Assembly: GCA_027043685.1 (NCBI GenBank)
Contig: JALUFI010000234.1
Span: forward strand, 1-9,275
Direction: 5' to 3'
From: Pyrodictiaceae archaeon
GTDB lineage: Archaea; Thermoproteota; Thermoprotei_A; Sulfolobales; Pyrodictiaceae
DNA length: 9,275 bases
The position numbers and the translations under genes were made by a program. The notes under the pieces are model-generated. The model had not been told where the DNA came from. It did not search any database and saw only the letters and a program-made list of their open reading frames with translations. Shown here one piece after another: positions 1 to 6,111 of this stretch. Position 1 is the first letter of the stretch; each line of letters starts with the position of its first letter.

Positions 1-221
1 TCTGGATGTGGCTACCCGGGTCGATAAACGCCCGCAAGCTGCTAGTAAAGGCAATAGAGAGGGGGGTTGCCTTCGTCCCGGGTGACGCCTTCTACCCGAA
101 CGGGGGCGGCGAGAACACCGCGAGGCTTAACTACAGCTACCCCGGTATAGACGAGATAAGGGAGGCCATAAAGAGGCTGGCCGACGTGATAAGGGAGGAG
201 CTCTCGGCCTCCAGGGGTTAG
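1..221 (+). CDS. PLP-dependent aminotransferase (fold type I, LysN/MocR-like), C-terminal part only
   Basis: Only the last 73 residues are present; the frame is open to the left edge, so the start lies outside the window. The visible part reads FWMWLPGS, then a helix, then GVAFVPGDAFYP, a glycine-rich turn, NTARLNYSYP and a final amphipathic helix. This is the typical C-terminal small domain of aspartate-aminotransferase-fold enzymes of the 2-aminoadipate/LysN and multi-substrate aminotransferase type. In that family the Arg of the N-x-x-R-L-N stretch binds the substrate alpha-carboxylate, and it is present. The substrate cannot be told from the tail; aromatic, branched-chain or 2-aminoadipate aminotransferase are all possible. 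The TAG stop overlaps the stop codon of the convergent downstream gene, leaving no room for a separate terminator. Confidence 0.85.
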   Translation, partial: WMWLPGSINARKLLVKAIERGVAFVPGDAFYPNGGGENTARLNYSYPGIDEIREAIKRLADVIREELSASRG

Positions 222-1075
222 AGCCGGTATAGGTAGCCGGCGGCCCCGCCCCCTAGCACCGGCGGCTCAGAGAGACCGCTCGCCTCTACAACCCGGTGTT
301 TTAGCACGCTCCATGCGTCTGCGAGGAGCCTCCGCCAGCAACCCCTCCCCTTCTCGCCGTAAACCGTGTACACGGCGAGCCTCCCCCATGCTGGCAGGGC
401 CCAGGGCCCCGGCGACCAGGGCGTGGCCACGTAGACGCGCACGCCGCTAAGCCTAGCAGCAGCTGTGGCCAGCATAGATGCCGAGGAGGTGGCTGAGACC
501 ACCGCCTCGTAGACCCCGCTGGGCGGCGCCTCCGAGACACCGCAGCCGCTGCAGCGCAGCCTGTACCTACTCCACACCGCGACGCGGAAGCCATGTGAGG
601 CGAGCAGCAGCGCGGCCAAGTGGCCGTAGACTCCTCCCCCAACCACCACGGCGGATGCCACGCCCTCCTCTGCGAGGACGCGGAGCGTGGAGCACGCCAG
701 GGAGGCGTGGAGCGAGAACGCCGAGTAATCCGCGTCCGGCGCCTCCTCTAGGCACTGGAGCGGCGCAGCGGTGTAGGTCGCGAGGAACCCGTCGGCGCCG
801 ACGCCGGGCAGCCACTCCGGCGACACGCATACCGGTGCGAGCAGCCGTGCCTGCGGAGCCTCCTCAGCGTTATGATCGACGGGCACGCCGGCACCCGAGG
901 CGCCCATAGCTACGCCGTGCTCGCAGAGCCCGTAGGCCCTCACAGCCTCATCGAAGCCTGTCCACGCGGCGAGCCTCACCCGTAGGAGGACATAGCCCCT
1001 GGGAAGCGGGGGCAGCGGCAGCCCCCGGGCGAGAGCGGCACCGGGCGAGACCACCGCGTCCCTAAGAGGCTCCAA
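218..1075 (-). CDS. MDR/alcohol-dehydrogenase-like protein lacking obvious zinc ligands
   Basis: The protein (285 aa from the chosen start) resembles the medium-chain dehydrogenase/reductase superfamily. It has a GroES-like N-terminal half ending in a GADGFLATYT stretch, a helix SLHASLACSTLRVL, then a Rossmann unit VASAVVVGGGVYGHLA (GGGVYG near residues 146-151) followed by a basic SRYR that suggests NADP(H) rather than NAD. The canonical GICGTD catalytic cysteine region is replaced by AAWTGFDEA (about 36-44), and the four-cysteine structural zinc loop is absent; only one Cys (about 83) lies near there. At 285 aa it is shorter than usual MDR enzymes (about 340). The reading frame could start at TTG 1120, overlapping guaA by 14 bases, but TTG 1075 has a GGGGTGA ribosome binding site ten bases upstream and matches where MDR proteins begin. 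Reaction and substrate are unknown. Probably co-transcribed with guaA. Confidence 0.6.
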   Translation of the reverse strand: MEPLRDAVVSPGAALARGLPLPPLPRGYVLLRVRLAAWTGFDEAVRAYGLCEHGVAMGASGAGVPVDHNAEEAPQARLLAPVCVSPEWLPGVGADGFLATYTAAPLQCLEEAPDADYSAFSLHASLACSTLRVLAEEGVASAVVVGGGVYGHLAALLLASHGFRVAVWSRYRLRCSGCGVSEAPPSGVYEAVVSATSSASMLATAAARLSGVRVYVATPWSPGPWALPAWGRLAVYTVYGEKGRGCWRRLLADAWSVLKHRVVEASGLSEPPVLGGGAAGYLYRL

Positions 1076-1085
1076 GAGCGCCGCG

Positions 1086-1092
1086 TCACCCC
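1086..1092 (-). promoter_or_regulatory. Ribosome binding site that decides the start of the MDR-like gene
   Basis: On the minus strand this reads GGGGTGA, one mismatch from the archaeal consensus GGAGGTGA. It lies ten bases before TTG at 1075. The alternative TTG at 1120 has no comparable site, so the shorter protein is preferred. Confidence 0.5.
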
Positions 1093-1106
1093 TGCAGCCC
1101 CAGCCG

Positions 1107-2681
1107 TCACTGAGGCTCAATAGTTGAGGGCGGCTTACTGGTAACAGCGTAGGTAACCATAGTGACCTTCGGCACCTCCCTCGTTATCCTTCTCGAAATG
1201 CGGTCGATGACCTCGTAGGGTAGCCTTACCCAGTCAGCAGTCATCCCGTCCTCGCTCTCCACGACCCTAACAGTCACAATGTAGCCCTCTTCGCGGCGGT
1301 CACCCTTCACCCCCACCCAGCGGTCATCCCCAACCACGGCGAAGGCCTGCCAAACCCTCTCGTAGAGCCCAGCCCGGCGTATCTCCTCCTCAACTATGCG
1401 CGACGCCTTCCGGACTATCTCTAGTTTCTCCGGCGTCACCTCGCCTATCACGCGGACAGCGAGCCCAGGGCCCGGGAACGGGTGACGGTACGCAAGCTCA
1501 CGGGGAAGCCCTAGGGCGAGAGCCAGGCGGCGCACCTCGTCCTTGTAGAACTCGCGGAGAGGCTCAACAACCTCCAGCCCAAGCCACTCAGGGAGCCCGC
1601 CCACGTTGTGATGGCTCTTTATCTTATCAGCGCCCGGCGCGGCGCCGGACTCGATCACATCGGGGTAGAGAGTGCCCTGCGCCAGGTACCTAATCTCCGG
1701 GTCCTCCTCAACAAGCTCCCTGAATATCTTGGCGAAGAGTTCGCCTATCCTCCTCCTCTTCTCCTCGGGGTCGCGTACACCACGGAGCGCCTCGAGGAAC
1801 CTCCCCCTGGCGTCGATAACCCTGGGTTCCACGCCGGCGGAGCGGAGGATGCGGAGGGTCTCCTCCACCTCCCCCTCCCGGAACAAGCCGTGATCAACCA
1901 GAACTGCAACTACCCTGCCGGGCACAGCCCGCTGCAGCAGCACGGCGGTGACGGTGGAGTCCACTCCACCGCTGACAGCGACCAGCACCTTCCCCTTCGT
2001 AATCCTCCTGCGCAGGTCCTCCACCAGCGCCTCGACGAGGTTGCCCGGGTTCCACCAGGCCTCGGCGCCAGCTATCCCCGAGGCAAAGTTCTCGAGCAGC
2101 AAGCCGCCCTTCGGGGTGTGGCTCACCTCGGGGTGGAACTGAACCCCGTAGACGGGGGCCCCACGGGACTCGGCCCGGAAGGCGGCGACGTAGCCGTTCT
2201 CGCTGACCGCGAGCACCCTCGCCCCGGGAGGCGGCTCCCGCACGCAGTCCCCGTGGCTCATCCACGTATCCTCCTCGGGGCCCCAGCCCCGGAACAGGGG
2301 ATCCTCCGGAGCCAGGACGCGTACCCGTGTACGCCCATACTCGTCGCAGCCTCTCTCCACGCGGCCCCCGAGCATGGTTGCGAGGAGCTGGAAGCCGTAG
2401 CAGATGCCGAGCACCGGCTTGCCGAGCTCGAGGACCCAGCGGGGCAGCCTGGGGGCCCCCGGCGAGTGCACGCTTGGCGGCCCGCCGGAGAGAACTATTG
2501 CCTTAACCTCCGGCTTCTCAAGCGCCTCCCTTGAGAGGCTTGTGTATGGCACTATCTCTGCGTAGAAGCCCCTCTCCCTCAGCCTCCTAGCTATGAGGTG
2601 CATATACTGGCCGCCGAACCCGATGACGATTATCCGGTCCCTGCCTTCCTCTATGCCGTGGAGGAGGGACGAGTGCTCCAA
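1107..2681 (-). CDS. guaA: GMP synthetase (glutamine-hydrolysing), fused single-chain form
   Basis: Converts XMP, ATP and glutamine to GMP in the cytoplasm, the last step of guanylate synthesis. At 524 aa it has both halves in one chain. The class I glutamine amidotransferase domain (about 16-205) has the nucleophile Cys94 in LGICYGFQ and the His183/Glu185 pair in QFHPEVS. The N-type ATP pyrophosphatase domain begins near 230 with the P-loop SGGVDS (237-242), and the C-terminal dimerisation domain carries PFPGPGLAVRVIGE (401-414) and ends in SKPPSTIEPQ, close to the family's usual ending. All key residues are present. TTG 2681 is the only usable start: the frame upstream reaches a stop in the TATA element without another start codon, and the next ATG would remove the GFGGQY strand. 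The gene is divergent from guaB, which makes its substrate, across a 111-base gap. Confidence 0.97.
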   Translation of the reverse strand: MEHSSLLHGIEEGRDRIIVIGFGGQYMHLIARRLRERGFYAEIVPYTSLSREALEKPEVKAIVLSGGPPSVHSPGAPRLPRWVLELGKPVLGICYGFQLLATMLGGRVERGCDEYGRTRVRVLAPEDPLFRGWGPEEDTWMSHGDCVREPPPGARVLAVSENGYVAAFRAESRGAPVYGVQFHPEVSHTPKGGLLLENFASGIAGAEAWWNPGNLVEALVEDLRRRITKGKVLVAVSGGVDSTVTAVLLQRAVPGRVVAVLVDHGLFREGEVEETLRILRSAGVEPRVIDARGRFLEALRGVRDPEEKRRRIGELFAKIFRELVEEDPEIRYLAQGTLYPDVIESGAAPGADKIKSHHNVGGLPEWLGLEVVEPLREFYKDEVRRLALALGLPRELAYRHPFPGPGLAVRVIGEVTPEKLEIVRKASRIVEEEIRRAGLYERVWQAFAVVGDDRWVGVKGDRREEGYIVTVRVVESEDGMTADWVRLPYEVIDRISRRITREVPKVTMVTYAVTSKPPSTIEPQ

Positions 2682-2720
2682 GGCCCCTGGTTCCCGTGGC
2701 GCTGGGCCCCCGGCGGTTAG

Positions 2721-2732
2721 GGGTTATAACCC
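2721..2732. promoter_or_regulatory. Palindromic TATA-like element between guaA and guaB
   Basis: GGGTTATAACCC is a perfect 12-bp palindrome and the most AT-rich core in the 111-base divergent gap. Read leftward, an archaeal start point about 25 bases away would fall near 2700, giving guaA a leader of about 20 bases. Read rightward it would fall near 2752, giving guaB a leader of about 40 bases. A TATA box serving one or both directions is therefore plausible. No clear purine-rich BRE is seen on either side, and use in both directions is an inference. Confidence 0.5.
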
Positions 2733-2778
2733 GCTCCTGGTCACCGCCCTCCGCCCAAAGCCTTCAAGGGAGAAGACA

Positions 2779-2783
2779 AGGTG
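2779..2783 (+). promoter_or_regulatory. Ribosome binding site supporting the TTG start of guaB
   Basis: AGGTG matches the centre of the archaeal GGAGGTGA consensus and ends nine bases before TTG at 2793. It supports that start over TTG at about 2839, which would cut into the conserved SFDDV segment. Confidence 0.45.
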
Positions 2784-2792
2784 TAATTAGCC

Positions 2793-4220
2793 TTGAACGA
2801 GTCGCGTGGTGGCTCACCACTCCCACTGGTTGGTGATGCGTTGAGCTTCGACGACGTCATACTTCTCCCGGGGCTTGCTCCGGTGGAGCCCTGGCAGGTA
2901 GACATTAGGAGCAAGGCGAGCCGCAACGTCGAGGTGAACATACCCCTACTCGCGGCTCCAATGGACACTGTGAGTGAGTGGAGGCTGGCGGTCTCCCTCG
3001 CTCTGCTCGGCGGCATAGCCGTTATTCACCGCAACATGCCCCGCGAGGAGCAGCTGGAGCACGTGAGGAGAGTCAAGAATCATCCCCTGGTTGAGCTGAG
3101 GAACATAGCGTTCTCACCCAGCGACGAGTGCTGCAGGGTGCGCGACGCGCTCCGGAGCCTCGGGCTACGCGATGCGCCACTCGTAGACGAGTCGGGCAGG
3201 GTAACCGGGATCGCCAGGCTCAGCGACCTCCTCACCTGTAGCTGCGGGGGGCGTGTCGCAAAGCACGCGGCCCCGCCGAGGACCTACAGCCTGGAAAGGG
3301 TGGAGGAAGCTAAGAGGGATGTGATACGCGGCGCCCTGGATGCGGCACCCGTGGTCTCCGAGGCAGGGTTCCTCGGCGTGGTTACCCTCAACGAGGCCGT
3401 GGCGCCCTACAAGCCGGTCCTCGACGAGGAGGGCAGGCTCCGCGTAGCCGCGGCGGTCTCCCCGTTCGACCTCGAGAGAGCCAAGCTGCTGGACAGCGAA
3501 GTCGACATACTCGTCTCTGACGTGGCTCACTTCCACAACGCGAATGTGCTCTCGGCTGCGGCAAGGCTCGTCAAGGAGACCAGGGCCGACTTCGTGGCGG
3601 GCAACCTAGGCACAAGGGAGGGCGTGGTCGACACGTTCTCCCGCCTGGAGCGCGTGGACGGGCTACGCATGGGCATAGCCGGCGGCAATATATGCACAAC
3701 AAGCGGCGTGGCTGGCGTGGCCTCACCGACGCTCCACGCGGTCGCCGAGGCCAGGCAGGCTCTCCGCGAGCTAGGGGTCGACCCGCTCCAGGCCCCAATC
3801 ATAGCCGACGGCGGGGTACGGGGCAGCGGTGACGCGGTGAAGGCCCTTGCCGCGGGCGCAGCAGCAGTCATGGCTGGCTACCTGCTCGCCGGCACCGAGG
3901 AGGCGGCGGCGCCGACGATAAGGATAGGCGGCCAGGTCTTCAAGCCTTACCGGGGCATGGCGAGTCGTGGCGCCCTGGAGAGGAGGCATGCAGCGGACCG
4001 CTACAGCAGGGTCTCGAAGAAGGTTGAGGAGGGCATAGAGGGCCTAGTCCCATACAAGGGCCCCGTGAGGAGGGTTGTCGAGGAGTTCGCCGAGGGCCTC
4101 CGCGCAGGCCTAGGCTACGCAGGCGCCTCCAGCATACCCGAGCTGTGGGAGAAGGCTCGCTTCGCGAGGCTAACCAGCAGGATAGGGGCATTCACCGGCA
4201 CGGTGAGGACCAGGCTCTAG
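2793..4220 (+). CDS. guaB: Inosine-5'-monophosphate dehydrogenase (divergent archaeal form)
   Basis: Oxidises IMP to XMP with NAD+, the rate-setting step toward GMP, and feeds GuaA encoded divergently next door. The 475-aa protein has the usual order: LSFDDVILLPG (about 17-27), LLAAPMDTV (52-60), a CBS pair (Bateman module, about 96-206), and the rest of the TIM barrel with GIAGGNICTT holding catalytic Cys301, IADGGVRGSGD (337-347), YRGMAS (386-391), and a flap with the Arg403-Tyr404 dyad in ADRYSRV followed by GIEGLVPYKG. The Arg-Tyr flap and Bateman module favour IMP dehydrogenase over GMP reductase. Oddities: the consensus GIGPGSICTTR loop reads GIAGGNICTTS, so the phosphate-contacting Ser is Asn299; DTAHGH reads DVAHFH; and the Bateman part carries Cys113, Cys114, Cys149 and Cys151. 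Start TTG 2793 is supported by AGGTG nine bases upstream. Confidence 0.93.
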   Translation: MNESRGGSPLPLVGDALSFDDVILLPGLAPVEPWQVDIRSKASRNVEVNIPLLAAPMDTVSEWRLAVSLALLGGIAVIHRNMPREEQLEHVRRVKNHPLVELRNIAFSPSDECCRVRDALRSLGLRDAPLVDESGRVTGIARLSDLLTCSCGGRVAKHAAPPRTYSLERVEEAKRDVIRGALDAAPVVSEAGFLGVVTLNEAVAPYKPVLDEEGRLRVAAAVSPFDLERAKLLDSEVDILVSDVAHFHNANVLSAAARLVKETRADFVAGNLGTREGVVDTFSRLERVDGLRMGIAGGNICTTSGVAGVASPTLHAVAEARQALRELGVDPLQAPIIADGGVRGSGDAVKALAAGAAAVMAGYLLAGTEEAAAPTIRIGGQVFKPYRGMASRGALERRHAADRYSRVSKKVEEGIEGLVPYKGPVRRVVEEFAEGLRAGLGYAGASSIPELWEKARFARLTSRIGAFTGTVRTRL

Positions 4221-4333
4221 CCCATCACAAATGTTTCCCGCTACTCCCTGCATCCTCTCCCCCGTTCTTCGGGAGGCGGCAAGTACTCTACACGCTTCCC
4301 CGGCGACACCTGGGGTAGGGAGGCGGGCTAGCC
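4221..4333 (+). other. Intergenic spacer with pyrimidine-rich stretch and ribosome binding site
   Basis: After the guaB stop the spacer is pyrimidine-rich up to about 4270, which may support archaeal termination, though there is no clean T run. Around CCCG-TTCTT-CGGG (about 4262-4274) a short imperfect hairpin can form. No convincing TATA box is seen. GGGAGG at 4318-4323 is the ribosome binding site for the next gene, ten bases before its GTG. Confidence 0.35.
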
Positions 4334-5155
4334 GTGGCCGAGCCCCTTGTCCTGCCCTCGACGCGCCTCTTGCCCCAGGACCCGGTGGCGGCGGTGGAGC
4401 GGCTGGCGTCGGAGGGCTACGCTAGGATAGAGCTGAACTACGCTAGCTTCGAGCGCGCGGGCTACGACCATCCCTCGTACCCCAACATGCTGCGCCGCAG
4501 CCTACTGGAGGCGGCCCGGAGAGGCGTGGAGGTCCCGGTTGTTCATGCGCCGTGGGAGGACTACTTCCTGCTCGCGCTGGGCCGCGGCGTCGAGGCAGCG
4601 GTGTCCGAGGCGCTCACGCTGGCTGAGATAGCTGACAGCTATGGCGTCGAGGTGATGGTGTTTCACCCATTCTCCGCCAAGAGGGTTGGAAGCGGCAGGG
4701 TCGAGTGGATTAACAAGAAGTTCTTTGCACTGTTATCTGAGAAGGCCGATGACGAGGGCCTCAATGTATCCTTCGCCGTCGAGAATACCTCGAGGGAGAA
4801 GCCCTGGAGCCGCATAGAGGCCGTGGCCTCGCTGGTCTCGAGGGTCTCGCATCCCCGGCTCCGCCTATGCATAGACTTTGGCCACGCCCTCCTCAACGGC
4901 TACCAGCCCGGGGAAGCGGTGAGCGCGGCCTCGGGGCTGGAGACTTGTCTACACGTCCACGACAACCACGGGGAGAGGGATGAGCACCTCATCCCCGGCG
5001 CGGGGTCGGCGAGGTGGCTAACGCTGCGGGGAAGGAGGCTCGCTGCACGCTACGCGGTAGTCGAGGTTGACTGCAGGGAGCACCTGGAGCATTGCCTGGC
5101 GAGGCTGCGGGTCGCAGTCGCGGCAACCGAGACAGTGGTATCACTCGCCCGCTAA
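4334..5155 (+). CDS. Xylose-isomerase-like TIM-barrel protein (sugar phosphate isomerase/epimerase family)
   Basis: The 273-aa protein is a full-length xylose-isomerase-like (AP endonuclease 2 family) TIM barrel. Visible strand-end motifs are ARIELNY (30-36), VVHAPW (His71), VMVFHP (His111), FAVENTS (Glu150), LCIDFGH (Asp181, His184), LHVHDNHGERDEHLIPGAG (His209 to Gly224) and VVEVD (Glu244). Glu150, Asp181, His209 and Glu244 are at the places where this family binds its divalent metal, so an active metal-dependent isomerase or epimerase is expected. The length and the HDN...DEHLIPGAG signature fit sugar epimerases better than endonuclease IV, but the substrate is unknown. Start GTG 4334 has GGGAGG ten bases upstream. 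The gene lies 113 bases after guaB on the same strand and its 3' end overlaps proC by 15 bases tail to tail. Confidence 0.82.
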   Translation: MAEPLVLPSTRLLPQDPVAAVERLASEGYARIELNYASFERAGYDHPSYPNMLRRSLLEAARRGVEVPVVHAPWEDYFLLALGRGVEAAVSEALTLAEIADSYGVEVMVFHPFSAKRVGSGRVEWINKKFFALLSEKADDEGLNVSFAVENTSREKPWSRIEAVASLVSRVSHPRLRLCIDFGHALLNGYQPGEAVSAASGLETCLHVHDNHGERDEHLIPGAGSARWLTLRGRRLAARYAVVEVDCREHLEHCLARLRVAVAATETVVSLAR

Positions 5156-5980
5156 CTCCCCCTCCTCAAGGGCCTCAGCTATCTCTTTTGCGAGCGTCCG
5201 GGCCCTCGCGGTCGCCTTCTCCACGGCATCTATTATGGCGGACTTCATGCCGCGGGCCTCGAGGGCCTTCAGCGCCCTTATCGTTGTCCCACCTGGCGTC
5301 GTGACCTCATCCCTAAGCTCGGCGGGGTGCTCTGGCTTGGAGCGCAGGTACTCAGCTGTGCCTATCAGGGTCTCGAGTATGGCGCTGTAGGCGAGCCTCC
5401 GCGGTATCCCGACCGCGAGTGCTCCGAGGATGAGTGCATCCACAAGCTCCGCTATCATTGCTGGCCCGGAGCCCGCCACAGCGGTCCAGGCGTCTATGAG
5501 TTGCTCCGGTATCTCGTAGACCGAGCCAACGCAGCGGAACAGCTCAACCACGACGTCGCGGAACCTCGCGGCCTCCGGCACCACGAGCCCCGTCGCGCTC
5601 CTCTTCACCTCAGCGTTGAGGTTCGGCATCGCCCTATAGACCTCGGCGCCGGGTAGGCTCGCCCGCAGGAGGCGCAGAGGCACTCCAGCCATCACTGAGA
5701 CAACGGCTCTCCCCTTGACTACGCCGCGTATCTCCCTGGCAAGCCCGGGGTACTGGTACGGCTTCACGGAGATAACGACAACCGAGGACTCTCTCACCGC
5801 CGCGGCGTTATCAGTAGTAGCCCTTAGACCCATGAGCTGCAGCTCCTCGACGCGCTCCCTCCTCCTAGCGGTGGCGACGACATCGACGCCGCAGTCCCGG
5901 AAGCCGCGAGCAAGTATGGAGCCTATCTTACCAGCACCCAGCACGGCTACACGGACACCGTTGAGCCCTAGCCTAGCCAT
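5141..5980 (-). CDS. proC: Pyrroline-5-carboxylate reductase
   Basis: Reduces pyrroline-5-carboxylate to proline with NAD(P)H, the last step of proline synthesis. The 279-aa protein (family usually about 260-285) has an N-terminal Rossmann fold with VAVLGAGKIGS (glycines near 15-20) and an arginine-rich ATARRRERV after the second strand, which suggests NADPH. Next come VISVKPYQ, MAGVPLRLL and RAMPNLNAEV (about 116-125). The helical dimerisation domain carries AVAGSGPA and the P5CR signature ELRDEVTTPGGTT (about 221-233). ATG 5980 is preferred over in-frame GTG 5992 because GGGGTG sits nine bases before the ATG, while it overlaps the GTG. The 3' end overlaps the convergent TIM-barrel gene. The rhomboid gene lies 131 bases upstream on the same strand, so read-through from it is possible. 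Confidence 0.95.
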   Translation of the reverse strand: MARLGLNGVRVAVLGAGKIGSILARGFRDCGVDVVATARRRERVEELQLMGLRATTDNAAAVRESSVVVISVKPYQYPGLAREIRGVVKGRAVVSVMAGVPLRLLRASLPGAEVYRAMPNLNAEVKRSATGLVVPEAARFRDVVVELFRCVGSVYEIPEQLIDAWTAVAGSGPAMIAELVDALILGALAVGIPRRLAYSAILETLIGTAEYLRSKPEHPAELRDEVTTPGGTTIRALKALEARGMKSAIIDAVEKATARARTLAKEIAEALEEGELAGE

Positions 5981-6111
5981 GCCGCCGGACACCCCTAGGC
6001 CTGGGGAAGCCGATCTGGGCCTCGGCCTTGAAACACCTCCTCACAGCCCCCATATGGAGGGGCTAGGGGTTCACGGCCCTCCTCACCGGCCCCGGTTGCG
6101 TGTAGCCGTGC
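5981..6111 (-). other. Spacer between rhomboid and proC with repeated GTGAGGAGG and a dyad
   Basis: Read on the minus strand, this 131-base spacer contains GTGAGGAGG twice (complements of 6078-6086 and 6036-6044, 42 bases apart). The second copy extends to GGAGGTG, a perfect ribosome binding site with no good start codon just after it. Between them AGCCCC...GGGGCT (6045-6064) can form a hairpin around CATATG. A 26-codon frame from ATG 6053 to the stop at 5973 exists but is weak. No clear TATA box for proC is seen. Confidence 0.35.
5990..5995 (-). promoter_or_regulatory. Ribosome binding site of proC
   Basis: GGGGTG on the minus strand lies nine bases before ATG 5980 and overlaps the alternative GTG at 5992. 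It therefore decides for the shorter ProC, four residues less than the maximal frame. Confidence 0.5.

Noticed and set aside
301..909. Several open frames on both strands inside the MDR-like gene
   Set aside because: Their translations are low-complexity Arg/Pro/Ala/Gly strings. The very high GC here removes stop codons from all frames; only the 218-1075 frame shows a Rossmann fold.
1608..2534. Long open frame antisense to guaA (308 codons)
   Set aside because: It lies wholly inside guaA on the other strand, shows no recognisable domain and is rich in Pro, Gly, His and Arg, as expected from the mirror of a GC-biased coding frame.
2793..4220. GMP reductase as an alternative identity for guaB
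   Set aside because: The protein has a Bateman module and the Arg-Tyr flap dyad used for hydrolysis in IMP dehydrogenase, and it is paired with guaA.
4334..5155. Endonuclease IV as an alternative identity for the TIM-barrel gene
   Set aside because: The HDN...DEHLIPGAG signature and the set of visible metal ligands fit sugar isomerases/epimerases better than the full trinuclear site of endonuclease IV.
5973..6053. Small minus-strand frame of 26 codons from an ATG, ending across the proC start
   Set aside because: No ribosome binding site before the ATG, no recognisable motif and chance length. Kept only as part of the leader observation, not as a gene.
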